Shown in pieces: positions 1 through 11,473 of a stretch of 64,000 nucleotides of DNA; the stretch's first letter is position 1, and each line of letters starts with the position of its first letter. Location of the stretch: assembly GCA_001557505.1 (NCBI GenBank), contig LSAX01000003.1:4278001-4342000 (forward strand), read 5' to 3'. The translations under genes and the position numbers were made by a program. Source of the DNA: Reticulascus tulasneorum (taxonomy: Eukaryota; Ascomycota; Sordariomycetes; Glomerellales; Reticulascaceae). The notes under the pieces are model-generated. The model had not been told where the DNA came from, did no database searches, and was given only the letters and a program-made list of their open reading frames with translations.

Positions 1-26
1 AAACCTCAGGGTTGTAGGATTCTTAC

Positions 27-599
27 AGTAGGTGGTGAATGGCTTCAGTTTCTTCGCTTCAACCTGGGGGTTTTTAGCAAATGCTTGATTCTAAGGATGA
101 GAGATTTAAGTCTGACCTTGACAGTAAAGTCAACATCAGAGCTGGTATAAGCCGTCCCGGAACCAGCGATATGTTCGAATACTTCGGAAGTGCTAATCCT
201 CCACTCCACACAGACTGGTGCCTTGCTTGCCTTGACGTATTCTTCATTCTCGTGGTCATATAGAGGAACGTACCCCTCAACAGTGACATTACTCTTGTCA
301 TTTTCCATCGTCGGAGCAGCTCGGGTCCACAGAATGACACTATCCTCATAGGGGTCGCCAGACGCAACACCATGCGTAAAGTTCAGCTGATTGGGGTCCC
401 AAGGTGAATTGGCGTATGTGCGAGCTGCAACTTTACGAATGGACACACCAAGCGATGGATGGTGGAGCGATGGCGAGCCATAATTGAGATTTCCGGTGAA
501 AGAACCGAGTGCGCCAGAGACGAAAAGCGCAAGCCCAAATATTGTGACTGCCATGATGAACTTCTGCTTCTGATCCAACGGTCCAAATCCCAACCACAT
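27..599 (-). CDS. PhoD-like alkaline phosphatase, N-terminal part (cut by window edge)
   Basis: Exons read as 117-599 and 27-63, separated by a 53-nt intron (donor GTCAGA, acceptor CCCCAG). A second donor GTAAGA begins at 26, so the gene continues beyond position 1. After a hydrophobic segment (about residues 16-34) that may be a signal anchor or signal peptide, the sequence has the PhoD N-terminal signature FTHGVASGDP followed by ILWTRA. Exon 2 continues with VEAKKLKPFTTY, as in PhoD-like phosphodiesterase/phosphatases, which hydrolyse phosphate esters in the secretory pathway or outside the cell. The metal-binding core lies outside the window. The first in-frame ATG is at 599, below an in-frame stop at 636-638; a second candidate ATG at 554 would place the hydrophobic segment at the very N-terminus. 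Family is confident, exact start less so. Confidence 0.8.
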
Positions 600-2150
600 C
601 CACAAACGACACGAGGAACGCACAAAGCATTGGCTTTATACTTTCTGGCCATTTGGTCTGCACCTCCCATGTGGTGACGTCGTGACCCTGGAGTTGGATC
701 CCGTTCCCTGACGGACCGCCCTCATTGGTCGGCGTGGGTAATAAGGCGGCGTTGATTGGCTAACTTGACCACGAGGTGAGAGCTTTCCTGAGACCTGCAA
801 ACTCGGCGATGGAACGTTGTGTAGTGGTGGTGGAGATCACGCCACGAGCAGTCTAAGCCGCCCCGGAGGATGCGCATCGTTGTAGACGGACTCCGCGGAT
901 ACCCATGCAGAACCTTAAAACACTCCCGCGGACACCTGCGTATCTTGTTTACTACCCACACTGTACAAGGCAAGCTAGCCGCTACTATATTGAGGATATA
1001 CACTAGACTGGGTCTATACAAGCCGCAAAGTAACTGGAGATTCTTTTTGTAATCTTGGGTTGCGCCGTGGTATTGGATCCAAGGCTGCCCTGGTTGGGTT
1101 GGGGCTGGGACCGGTTTCTTCAACTCCCGGAGCCGCGGATATATTGAAGACAACCCTTGACAATACATAACCCGATTTATCCAGAACCCATCGTTACAAA
1201 TCGAGCAAGCGACACTGAATTATGACTTGAACATTGTATACAAGACTCATATTGTTGAGCTCATGCTCCTTGCCGGCTGGAGAGTCTTGCAGAATGCATC
1301 TGGGGTCTCCCAAGGAAAGGTGAGGTGTGGCAAGCCGACCAAACTTTGAAGCTATTATATCCGATTAGATTACATAACGTACCAAAAAGTTCTACTAATG
1401 GAAAGCAATGTTTCCTTTGACACTCTTAATGTTATATTTACCGGGATAGATATAAAGTCCCAGTTATATTCAGTTCAGAGACTTTGTTTCCCCGGCACTC
1501 ACTTGCCAGACATAAGATGGTACCGACTAGCTCTCATCGAGGGATGCCATTTCTACCTTTCACGACCCGTGGCTTGGTCCTGACCCTCAATGGCCCAAAT
1601 ACCACAGTCCCAGGGTTGACTTTCTCCACCGATATCCGACCCGGGAGTTAAGTCTCCAAAAATGCATATAGTCTCATTCATCTTTCCTTCAATTTTCTCT
1701 TTTCCTTTCCCCCCATTGTCCATCACACAATACACGTCAACTCGCTCGCACTCCGGCTACCATCTGTTCCCTGCTTGAGATTCTACACTCAACGAACAGG
1801 ATCTACTCGAAACATACCACACACCTAGCAAGAACCGAGTCTCTGCGTATCTTCCGCCCGAAAGGTTGCGTCGAACTACCAGAAACCGTACATCAAGCAA
1901 TAGTTCAAGTACTAGCACTCACTTGAATACATCACCATAGCTGGCCATCAGTGTGGCGTGGCTACTCTATCGATCGCTTGCATTTGCACCCACATCATAG
2001 TCTTCGACTTTAAGACCTCTTCAACTTCAACAAGTGCGGATTCTACAAAAGTCGCGCAGGTCTCACCATATTCTGCTTCACTCTCTGATAAGATAATTGA
2101 ACAGCTCTTATATTGAAATTCGTAAGGGCGCCACCCCAGCATCTTCAGCT
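600..2150. other. intergenic region, divergent promoters
   Basis: No convincing coding region. It lies between the start of the PhoD-like gene (minus) and the start of the 458-aa protein gene (plus), so it should hold both promoters. A pyrimidine-rich plus-strand tract around 1680-1720 is typical of fungal promoters near a transcription start. Confidence 0.6.
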
Positions 2151-3527
2151 ATGGAGTCACAACAGCCAATTTGGGGTGCAGCTGGCCCTCTACTGTTCAA
2201 CTCGCCAACTTCTCAGACGACGCGGCTCACCCCAGGGCATTTTGAGAACAATGAGACTCGCCAAGGTCTTCGCGTTCCACGACGTCTCACTCCTAGACGG
2301 AAGCGCCTTCAACCAGAAAATCTTCATCCTCTTGATCTCGACCAATACGCCTTTGAGTTCGGTGGTAACATCACCAGCTCTGCTCCTGCTAATTCACAAC
2401 TGACTTGGATCGGTACCACTCAGCAAGTGGCTCGAGCCATTCATCCACTCGACCAGACACTCCGTCAGATCTCAAATCTGGGCCAGGTTCGCGGAGACCA
2501 CCGTATTGGACCTCACCCAGACCCCACTCATGGGTTTGCAATTCCTGCAGACCGTGCAAACCAGGAAAACTTTGACGCCGTCAATGGCACACAGTCTAAT
2601 CATGCACAGGAAGCATTTGCGCGTGTCGGAATCGAGATTTTTGGATTTGTACCTGGCACTTTTCCATATCCACAACATGAAAATTACGCGCCTGTGGCCC
2701 TGCCACTCTATGGAGATGATCGTATGCTCATGAAATTGGTACGCGACGGGAACCCATCTGATCAGCGGCTCACCCTTCTTTGTATCTTGGTGGCCAGATA
2801 CAACCATGGCCGCAGCCTTTTGCGTGATTCAGGACTTCTGGAGCGGGCCTTGGAGACTCTCTCGCAAAGTGAGCTTGAACAGCGCACAAGACTCGAGGGG
2901 ATCCTTGAAACAACCGAGGAAAGATTCAAGGACCTGGACTTCGAGTTTGAGGACCCCCCAATTGGACCCATGACGAAAAGAGACGAGGAAGTCCTCAACG
3001 AGAACATTGTGTCGCTTCACACTCGAGCAAATCAACTTCTGGTCGCAACAGGTTATCATGGCGGTCCTCCAGCCACTGCTGCCATCAAAAGACACGAGCT
3101 CCCGGTCACGAGGGATCACGTCGAGGAGTTGCTTGAAGCAGGAAGGGAAACGCGAAATCTCGGGTACCTGACTAGACTGATCAAGATCCTGGAGATCTTT
3201 GTATCCGAACTGCCTGACGAGGATGCTCAACGTACTCGTATCAGCAATGGAGCTACTTCGCGGACTGCTCAACACCATGATGACGAGACAGAGTATCTCA
3301 GTGACACTAGTCCCATTTTCTCTGAATTAGAAGCCAGCCCGGACCTATTCAATACTATTAGACATTGCCCACCACTAGGCATGGTTTCGCAGCGGACAGT
3401 TCACTTTGCGCTGCCAGTTCCGGCTTCAGATGCGGAATCGGAGACTCCCGGATGGGATATGCCAGTCCCGAGAAGAGCAGCTCCAACAGTGTCTTCAGCA
3501 TGCCGTCAGTTGAGGTTTTTCCGATGA
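2151..3527 (+). CDS. hypothetical protein, 458 aa
   Basis: A single uninterrupted frame starts at ATG 2151 and ends at TGA 3525-3527; no family was recognised. A basic, arginine-rich cluster (RVPRRLTPRRKR, about residues 41-52) could be a nuclear localisation signal. The middle, about residues 190-330, is charged and probably helical, with Leu/Glu-rich stretches around SQSELEQRTRLEG. The C-terminus is polar and ends in a short basic tail. There is no signal peptide and no membrane segment. A C-terminal intron cannot be excluded, because an overlapping frame stays open to 3592. Codon use and length favour a real gene; function is unknown. Confidence 0.7.
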   Translation: MESQQPIWGAAGPLLFNSPTSQTTRLTPGHFENNETRQGLRVPRRLTPRRKRLQPENLHPLDLDQYAFEFGGNITSSAPANSQLTWIGTTQQVARAIHPLDQTLRQISNLGQVRGDHRIGPHPDPTHGFAIPADRANQENFDAVNGTQSNHAQEAFARVGIEIFGFVPGTFPYPQHENYAPVALPLYGDDRMLMKLVRDGNPSDQRLTLLCILVARYNHGRSLLRDSGLLERALETLSQSELEQRTRLEGILETTEERFKDLDFEFEDPPIGPMTKRDEEVLNENIVSLHTRANQLLVATGYHGGPPATAAIKRHELPVTRDHVEELLEAGRETRNLGYLTRLIKILEIFVSELPDEDAQRTRISNGATSRTAQHHDDETEYLSDTSPIFSELEASPDLFNTIRHCPPLGMVSQRTVHFALPVPASDAESETPGWDMPVPRRAAPTVSSACRQLRFFR

Positions 3528-4351
3528 CAAAAATTCGCGACTCTTCCAGACCGTCACGTATCGAGCTCTTAGAAGGTCGTGCGCAGCGTTGACAATCTAT
3601 GGGAAGGGGCTGCCTCTGGTTGAGGATATGAGACATGGAGGTTTTGTGACACGCCTTGCAGATGGATATTGACGGGAATAAAGGTAGAGCAGTGGATTGG
3701 GATTGAATAGAATATGAACCTTTTGATGGGTTATGACTTCATGACTTGAGGGCAGAAGAAGAATGCGCGAGCAGATTTCCCAACAGTTTGATAGACATGA
3801 AAATAACATGGAAATGACGGTTAAAATGGGGGTTCGACCTGCGAGTGAATGCATGCATGCTTGGACCTCGGTGGTTGATGTTTCGCTTTTGCCTTGATAG
3901 GCTGCTGACAGCTAGCAGAATGTGTCACAGTAATCACCGAGTCTGTATACGGCAGACAGTTGCGTGGATGCCACTTGGAACATCTCTTTGGGGGATTCAC
4001 TTAGTCCGCTGCGTGATATGAGTGAGGTTGACAAGATGTCTCGGTGCTTCTCCTTGGGCATGGCGCCCCGCACTAAACCGATTTAGGTGATCGCATGCAG
4101 TGTCGAAATTGGGCAGCCCGTTGAGAGCTTCACAACCCCGCCGCCAGGTCTTCGGACATTTTGTTTCGTTTCAGTGCACTGTTCTCGTATTTCTTTCCCG
4201 CGAGACCAGTTTATTGCTTGGCTGTATTCGTACTCAGTCGGCGCATCGGTATATATTTGACGGCAAGACTTTCCAGGTCAATTGGACCCTACCTTGTAGT
4301 GTCTAGCCTTGAAGCACCACCTGAACAGTCTTGACCGCCTCCAATTCCAAG
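3528..4351. other. intergenic region with 3' end of 458-aa gene and MVD promoter
   Basis: Nothing coding was recognised. The downstream gene starts in a good context (CCAAGATGG at 4348-4356). Confidence 0.5.
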
Positions 4352-5585
4352 ATGGCCGACAAGAAGGTATACCGGGCGAGCACGACAGCCCCGGTCAACA
4401 TTGCAGTCGTCAAGTATGGAATTTTATGGTTTGAGTATTAAAGAGAGATATTTGCTAACGTGAACCCGCAGATACTGGGGCAAACGCGACCCAAAGCTCA
4501 ACCTTCCCACCAACAGCTCCCTCTCCGTTACCCTCGCACAATCCGATCTGCGAACCCTGACGACCGCCTCTTGTTCCGCCACCTATACTGGGGAGGATAG
4601 TCTATTGCTGAATGGAGAGGCCTCTGATATCTCTGGAGCCCGTACCCAGGCCTGCTTCCGTGAGCTTCGAGCTCGGAGATCTGCCCTTGAGGCAACCGAT
4701 TCCTCTCTCCCCAAACTGTCCACTCTACCACTGAAGCTGGTATCCGAGAACAACTTCCCCACGGCTGCTGGGCTCGCATCCTCGGCCGCAGGCTTCGCAG
4801 CTCTCGTTCGCGCAATTGCAAATCTTTACGAACTTACAGACTCTCCAGATGCACTGTCCATCGTCGCAAGGCAGGGATCAGGCTCTGCATGCCGGAGTTT
4901 GTTTGGCGGGTACGTCGCATGGAGAATGGGCGACAAAGCGGATGGAAGCGACTCAAAGGCAGATCAGGTGGCAGAAGCGTCGCATTGGCCCAATATGCGC
5001 GCCCTCATTCTTGTTGTAAGCGCAGCAAAGAAGGGTGTTTCCTCCACGTCTGGCATGCAGCAGACGGTAGCTACTTCCGGCCTGTTCAAGGAGCGCGTGT
5101 CCAACATAGTGCCGGCGAACATGGCATCCATGGAGGAAGCGATCCGAGACAAGGACTTTGAGAAGTTTGCCGAGGTGACAATGCGAGATTCGAACTCCTT
5201 CCACGCTTGCTGCGCCGATACATACCCCCCTATTTTCTACATGAATGACGTGTCGAGAGCTGCCATCCGGGCTGTAGAAGTCATCAACGCTGCTGCCGGG
5301 AAGGCTGTGGCCGCATACACCTTTGATGCTGGCCCGAATGCCGTGATCTACTATCTGGAGGAGAACACTGCGGCCGTAGTTGGAACGTTCTCCAGCATTC
5401 TCACGTCTGTCGGGGGTTGGAAGGAAGGCTCGCAGAACCTGAAATCGACGGTGGCGCTGGAGGATACCCTAGGTAGTATCTTGAAGAGCGGAGTAAGTCG
5501 TGTCATCATGACTGGGGTGGGTGAGGGTCCTTTGAAGACTGACGAGTACCTCGTGGCGGAAAATGGAGAAACCGTGAGCCGGTAG
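4352..5585 (+). CDS. MVD1/ERG19: mevalonate diphosphate decarboxylase (391 aa)
   Basis: Exons 4352-4413 and 4472-5585, with a 58-nt intron (donor GTATGG, branch GCTAAC, acceptor CGCAG) that splits the Lys codon before YWGKRD. The enzyme uses ATP to convert mevalonate 5-diphosphate to isopentenyl diphosphate, the last step of the mevalonate pathway feeding sterol and isoprenoid synthesis. Diagnostic features are APVNIAVVKYWGKRD at the N-terminus, the GHMP-type phosphate-binding loop NNFPTAAGLASSAAG (residues 114-128), GSGSACRSLFGG, and DAGPNA containing the catalytic Asp (about residue 306). At 391 aa it matches the fungal family (yeast enzyme 396 aa). It appears intact and functional. Confidence 0.97.
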
Positions 5586-6115
5586 CGACCAGCAATCGGT
5601 TATTGTAGTTCTGGAAGACCCCTCTAAAACTGGGCATCTCAAATATCTAGATAGATTATCAAGGCAAAGTTTGCAGTCACGGCGTTGATGGCTACATGTT
5701 GTAGAACGCGGACGACAATGACACGCACGAATTCCATGACATTTGGCACTGAGCTGCCTGAAAGTGCCTGTAAGAACAACCAAGAAGCTGTTGGAACTCC
5801 GGGGCAATTCATTCGGTATGTAACCCTTTTGTTTCCCATTAGGAAGAAAGCACTGCAAACACTTGCGCAGTCAGGCGAGTGTGCGCAGCTGTCCTCTTTG
5901 GTGGATGTTCGGTTATATGTGCTACCTTGTCGAACCTTCTCACGTTACCTGTTCGAACCTGCCATTTTCACCGAACAGTTGAATTTTCATCGCAACTCCC
6001 ATAAAATGGCCGACTCTACTTCCAAACATCTGTCTTCTTTCACATTCCCGCTCTAGTAAGTAGATAGGATAGGAACACTCTAACCACAACGTTTCTGGTC
6101 GATTGCCATCGCACA
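5586..6115. other. intergenic region between MVD1 and RUS-family gene
   Basis: About 530 bp separating two plus-strand genes. No coding potential was recognised; it should contain the MVD1 3'UTR and the promoter of the RUS-family gene. Confidence 0.5.
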
Positions 6116-7751
6116 ATGGCTGCTCCTGCGAAAGCAGATATGGGCACCGCCGATGACCCAAGTTTGCGCCTGGGCGCGCTTCGAACTCACCCTAACGTCG
6201 CAGAGGCACTCGAGGACAAAAGTTGCAGAGTGATGAATGAGATGGATAAGTCGGGCAACAAGATCCTCCGACGATGGATCCATACCACAGATGATAAGGT
6301 GTTTGAGGTATGGCTTAGAGGGCAGTTGCGGTGCCAAATTAAATGGCAAAGCATCGAACCCATCGCCCTCTGCTGCTAGTATCGTGTTGCTTACATCGAC
6401 GCAGATACCACTGGCCGATGAATCAAAGAGCCATGTATTCCGGTCAATTCGAGACATCCGCCAATTTCTGTCTGACGCCTTCCTCCCCATCGGCTTCCCG
6501 GATTCTGTGTCATCTGACTACCTCGCCTACCAAACCTACGACTCCCTGCAAGCCTTCTTCTCAACTATCACCTCGCTCCTCGCGAACCGTGCCATTCTTC
6601 AGGGTCTGGGCGTGGGCGATGCCAACACCACTGCCACGTACGCCCTCCTCCTGACCATCTTCAAGGATGGCATCTCGCGGGTCGCGACCATCATGTTCGC
6701 CTACCGCTTCGGGCTGACAATCGAACCGGAGTGCAAGAAGTACCGCTTTCTCGCTGATATTTTCAACGACAGCGCTTTCTTCCTCGATCTCTTCAGCCCG
6801 TATTTCAACCCTTGGGCTAAGCTCCTCACCTTGACAGGCGCCGAGGCATTGAGAGCAATGTGTGGTGTGGCCGCTGGCGCAAGCAAGGCGGCCTTGTCGA
6901 GCCATTTTGCAAAGCAAAACAACCTTGCTGAGTTGAATGCGAAGGAAGCCAGTCAGGAGACTGCAGTTGGACTTGTTGGGTTGGCTGTCGGAAGCGTGGT
7001 TGTCAAGTACGTGGAGAGCAGAGAAACGGTCTTCTATCTGATGATCTTGCTGGTCTTTGTACACCTATGGATGAACTACAGGGGGGTGCGATGTGTCAAA
7101 CTGGAGCATCTTAATCGTCAGCGCGCCACGATCGTCATGCAACACTTCATACAGACCCAGAGGATTCTGACTCCCCAGCAGGTCGCTGACAGAGAAAACA
7201 TCGTCTTCTGGAGTCCGTATCTCAAGGACAGGGAGGGAAAGTCGGTTGCACACGTCAGTTTCGCCCGCAGCTATGGTGATGCGATTGGCGTTGGCGTTCA
7301 TAATGCAGACATTGATTGCATTGACGAAGAAAGCGGGTATGGATTCAAGGTCTACGTTTGGAGGCACGTTAACAAGAACACGCTCGCCCTCAAGATCTTG
7401 CTCTTCGAGGAAGGGCACCCCCATGCCGCCACTGTGGCATGGTTCTGTGCCGTCGAGCTGGCTTGGAGTATGGCGTCAGGCGATGGTCGTTTTGACCGGA
7501 TGAAGTCTAAATACCTCAGCGGGATCTCGACCAACAATAGTCTACCAGGCATGCCCAAGAATAGCGACGAGGATATTAATGAGAAAACCAGCAGCTACTA
7601 CAGGAAGATAGCAGATGCCTTCTTAGATGCAGGTGCCGGGTGGCATGATGGGAAGGACAAGGGCTCCCTCGAGACGGCAGCGCCTTTCAGAATTCGCGGA
7701 GGGCTTCTTGAAGAGCGGGATGCTATCAATGAGACAAAGAAAAGCATGTAA
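6116..7751 (+). CDS. RUS family (DUF647) protein, 512 aa
   Basis: Exons 6116-6307 and 6405-7751, with a 97-nt intron in phase 0 (donor GTATGG, acceptor CGCAG). The region from about residue 75 to 310 carries the DUF647 / root-UVB-sensitive signature: FLPIGFPDSVSSDYLAYQ, then FKDGISRVATIMFAYRFG, LADIFNDSAFFLDL and VGLAVGSVV. Hydrophobic segments around the glycine/alanine-rich part and around VFYLMILLVFVHLW look membrane-associated. Plant RUS1/RUS2 act in plastid-linked vitamin B6 and UV-B signalling; fungal members are uncharacterised and probably organellar membrane proteins, so the role here is unknown. The exon 1 boundary relies on splice consensus and frame only. Confidence 0.9.
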
Positions 7752-8029
7752 ATAGCATGTCACTTAAGCTCGGCGTTTGGGGGAACGGAATTTCAAGCTT
7801 TGTTGACTCTACAAAGATAACTCGACAGCTTAGGGAGATATTTTTGTCAATACCACGATATCATGCCATCCAGCATTGTACTCCGGATGATTCTTGGTGT
7901 TTTGGTTATGGAGATGTCCATTATACTAACACAACCAGACCAGTCTCCGCGGCTGGTCGTGTCCTCTACCCACCACGACGCCGAATGATATCCCAATCAA
8001 AATGTTATTACAGTCCGTGAACATCCTGT

Positions 8030-8911
8030 TCATACAAGGCCCACCCCACGCTTGGCCCGCATCATGACGCCCTCCCAGCTATTCAGCTTCGGTCGGACAT
8101 CAAGGTAGAAACTCGGCTTGCCCTGCCCATCGCTCCGCCCCGCGTAAAAGTCAATGACATATTCGATTTGCGTGCCGCATCGATCGATGATCCAATCGTG
8201 CCTGTCGAAGGGCGCAGTGTAGCCCAAGATCGTGTTTATTCGTGCCTTGGGCGACATTCGGGTGGTGTCAGCGGCAAAAGAATGCAACCTCGGGCCGGCG
8301 CATCTGTAATCCATTAGAATTCCGATTGCCCAAGCCAGGCCGCAAGGCGGAATGGGAGCAACTCACGTGGTGCCTTCTGTGTACGGCCGTTCCCATTCTA
8401 TGATCTCCTTCCACGCCTTCTCGTTCACCGCATTGTGTATGGGGACAACAGTTCGCATGTCCGCAGTCTTTGCATCATGGCCCTTGCGCTTCATCGCCTC
8501 GAAGAACATCTTCTCCGAAGGATAGACCCAGTTGCCCGTCTTTTGATCTGAGCCGGTCTCCTCCTCACTGTTGACAGGGCAGGAAGTCGGGCCGGGATCC
8601 GAAGACCGCGGTATGCTGGAGACCTGCCGTTCGGTGTTCAATGGCGATACTGATGGATTGCTCGAGGGGCTCGGCTGCGGCGGCGAGGATGGCGATGCAA
8701 AGGGGACGTAGGAGAGGAGGGACTGCGTCCATGATTGCGTCGGCTGCGCCATGGTCTGCGGAGCTGGGTGCGCGCTCAGCTGCGCCTGCGATTGCGACGT
8801 CGGCTTCGCGGCTTGTGCGGCCTGTGCAGCTTTGGCCTGCGCGAGCCATGCTTCCCGCGACTTGTGGTCGACGGGACACGTCGCCTGGTCGAGGTCCTTC
8901 GTGTCCGGCAT
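8030..8911 (-). CDS. CYC3/CYT2-like: cytochrome c heme lyase (holocytochrome c synthase), 272 aa
   Basis: Exons 8367-8911 and 8030-8303, with a 63-nt intron (donor GTGAGT, acceptor TTACAG). It attaches heme covalently to c-type cytochromes in the mitochondrial intermembrane space. Two CPV heme-regulatory motifs occur at Cys12 and Cys111. The conserved core follows: NWVYPSEKMFFEAM, PIHNAVNEKAWKEI with the expected axial His (His159), WE, then FDRHDWIIDRCG and FYLDVRPKLNSWEG after the splice. Residues about 20-110 form an Ala/Gln/Ser/Pro-rich linker, longer than usual. ATG 8911 was chosen because CPV usually lies within the first 15 residues; an in-frame ATG at 8977 would add 22 residues. Whether it serves cytochrome c or c1 cannot be decided from sequence alone. 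Confidence 0.94.
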
Positions 8912-9172
8912 GTTGGCGGGGGGCGGTAGTTGTGGTCTCCGGGTTAGAAAGACGAGATCTAGCAGGTCGAGATGCATCTTAGATCCATAGTATCGGGAGT
9001 TGTCTGCATTCGTGCATTGGTGATGGGTTGATCGGAGGAGCTGAGGAAATTAAAATTTAATGAGCGGCCCATTACACGTCGAAAGCGCGGAAGGCTTCCG
9101 TCCCTAGCCGCCTTAGTCAGCAGATCGCTCCTCAGGCGATCGCTCGCCAACGACAAAGGAACGATTCCCTAA

Positions 9173-9177
9173 CCAAT
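9173..9177 (+). promoter_or_regulatory. CCAAT box upstream of heme lyase
   Basis: CCAAT lies about 262 bp upstream of the heme lyase ATG, within its promoter. The family context (heme protein, CCAAT-binding complex/HapX control in moulds) makes it plausible, but a five-base motif is weak evidence. Confidence 0.3.
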
Positions 9178-10088
9178 GAGGCAAAGCAGGAATTTCGAAG
9201 CTCGACAGCTTGCTGCGGGTGTTCCCGCGAAAGGAGACTTGTACCTAACACACCGGTGCGAGCTAAGTGCTGTGAACAGTAACGAGTTTCTTGCACCATA
9301 TTCCACCTCTGATCTAGAGCAGGACGTTTCCCCCCTCTACTCAGCCGGTTGAATCATAAACGCTGACAAAGTGAGGCAATGGGGATATCTCCGCCCGTAC
9401 TCATGATGAGACCAATAAATAAAGTTTACATTGGGCTTCTCGGCGTCGTGCTAAGGTCAGGTCGGGAATGCATGCCGGTGTGCCAGCTTTTGTCTTCAAT
9501 TTGTTCGTCAAACGCCGAACCTTTCCATCTCAAAGTTACATCCGTTGGAGTGATGTTAGAATCCGCAATCGTCGCACTGTGCCGGCCCTTTAAAACTCCA
9601 AATATTGCTTCTGGTTAACCTGAATGGGGGGTCCTTCGAGGCACCTCCAAGCGAGCGGCGGGTGGTTACACTCAGCTGTGAAGACTCGTCTCCGGGAGTC
9701 CGGATGATTTCCGATGGCTTATGGTAACAGCTAAGGCTCTACATATGGATGGCAGCTCAAATCTTCCCTCTCGTGGTAAAGGTTCTTTGTCAACCGACGA
9801 GGCTCGGAAGAGGGGTGCAGGCGAGTCAATATTCAGTATAAATAGTAATCAAAACTGCCGAGACTAGTAGGCAATTCGGCAGGTATGTTCCCAAGGTATT
9901 ATAAGGCCAGGGCTAGTAGGCGAGGCATGGCCCAATATGTCCCAGCATGGCTGCTAATGCCGCCATGGCGTCCCCAAGATGCGCCTCCGTGCCAGACTCC
10001 GAGTGGGTCCGGAGTTTGGCATTGAAGCACCATGAACGGTGTTTGGTGAAAGCAGCTGCTCAGAGGATACGGCTCAGGGCTTGATTCA

Positions 10089-10095
10089 TATAAAA
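10089..10095 (+). promoter_or_regulatory. TATA-like box of DJ-1/PfpI gene
   Basis: TATAAAA sits 115 bp upstream of ATG 10210, a usual distance for a fungal TATA element. Confidence 0.35.
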
Positions 10096-10209
10096 CAGAG
10101 CTAGGGGGAGGAATCCCCCTTAGTATCTGAGAATATCTCGGTGTGCGACCCTTCATCCAGTCAGGATCTTGAACATCACTTGCACGTCTTAGTCTTCCAT
10201 CTATGAACC

Positions 10210-10953
10210 ATGGCGAACTCTTCGCCTAATCGGCTCCGAATAGGGGTCATGATGGAATCGGTGCAACTGGCTGACATCGTCGGTGTCGACATCTTCGGCA
10301 ATCTCGACACAGTCTACGTCAAGGCCACCTCAGCTGAGCTTGGCGTCGACGCGAGCCACTTCATGCAACATACCCTGGATGTGACTTTCCACTACATTTC
10401 ATCCTCCCTCGAGCCTGCGCGCATGACCTCTGCCATGAGCATCAACCCGACGACCACGTACGACGACTGCCCCCGTGATCTAGACATCGTTTTCATCGGA
10501 GGGGGCATGCCGTCACACCGACCCGCCGCGGCGGACAGGTTCATGAAGGAGGCTTGGGAGTCGACCCCCGTGTTCATTACCACTTGCATCGGGTCGTTGT
10601 GGCTGGCTAGCTCCGGACTGTTGGACGGGAAGAAAGCGGCGACTAATCGGGAGGCGCTGAGCGTGGCGAAGGTGGTGTATCCCGGCGTTGAATGGCTGGA
10701 TCAGCGGTGGGTTGTGGAGGACAAGCCGTACTCCGGAACGGATGGGAAGGGTGAGCTGTGGACGAGTGGGGGAGCTGGAGCTGGTGAGTGACTCTTTTGA
10801 ATGCCAAAGGGGTGTGAGCTGATGACACCAGGGATCGAAATGATTGCGACTTACGCTCTGGAACATTTCGACAAAGACACGGTTACAGCGTTGTCTCTGA
10901 AAGTTCTCGAGTTCAATCCAGCAGGTAGTAGGGGCCAGTTCTATCAGGACTAG
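10210..10953 (+). CDS. DJ-1/PfpI (class I glutamine amidotransferase-like) protein, 231 aa
   Basis: Exons 10210-10783 and 10832-10953, with a 48-nt intron (GTGAGT...CACCAG). The fold markers of the DJ-1/PfpI superfamily are present in order: LRIGVMM start strand, an ADIVGVDIFG segment, DIVFIGGGMPS, and the nucleophile elbow ITTCIGSLWLA with Cys126, followed by GLLDGKKAATN and a C-terminal GIEMIATYALEHF helix. The usual His/Trp after the elbow is replaced by Asn-Arg, so the catalytic arrangement may differ. Fungal members include stress-response proteins, glyoxalase III-like enzymes and isocyanide hydratase-like enzymes; substrate cannot be assigned. No signal peptide, so probably cytosolic. 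A short out-of-frame ATG precedes the chosen start by seven bases. Confidence 0.88.
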
Positions 10954-11473
10954 GGGTCAGGCAGATCAACAATTCATTCCGTGCTCTGGTTGCGTGCCTG
11001 GTAGCTGAGCGATTGCCATGGGTCCCGTTAGTTTCACGGCATAATCGGCGGCTACCTGGGATGCACATGTAAATATATACTTTGATATCTCTATCTAAAG
11101 TGCGAGGCGCGGCTATGAATCACAAAACCAGATCGACATGTCCGCAAGGATATCATGCACGCTAAGAACGAGACCGCGCTCGTCTCTCGCCAGTCATGAA
11201 GAATCCCAGCCCCCGTCGGCAGACTGCTTCTCCAGTGCCTCTTCAGCGCTCCCTCCCACTCCATGCAATGACCCCGCCGGCTGCTTTCAGCAAGACCGGG
11301 GGAGTGTTGGTCCTTTTCCGAGCCCATCAAGCCAGTGATGATATGAGTATGCCGAGTTTTCCGTCCCGCCCTCCCTTGAGGGTGTCTTGTCATTCGTACA
11401 CATGGCCATTTTACTTGGCTCAGTCATTGTCTTTCTCGTCGAGTATCCCCGTTGCTTAGTGAGCAGCTACCCC
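10954..11473. other. convergent intergenic region
   Basis: About 520 bp between the 3' ends of the DJ-1-like gene (plus) and KGD4 (minus). No coding region or RNA gene was recognised. Confidence 0.5.

Larger units (their letters stand above)
8912..10209. other. intergenic region, divergent promoters of heme lyase and DJ-1 genes
   Basis: No gene was recognised. It contains a CCAAT box at 9173-9177, about 260 bp upstream of the heme lyase start, and TATA-like sequences near 9839 and 10089 upstream of the DJ-1-like gene. CCAAT boxes are binding sites for the fungal Hap/CBC complex that controls heme and respiratory genes; relevance here is inferred. Confidence 0.5.

Noticed and set aside
722..1168. 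148-codon minus-strand open frame upstream of the PhoD gene
   Set aside because: No family features, overlaps the expected promoter and lacks coding character.
5940..6060. tRNA-like TTCGAACCT string near 5957
   Set aside because: No cloverleaf or A-box could be found around it.
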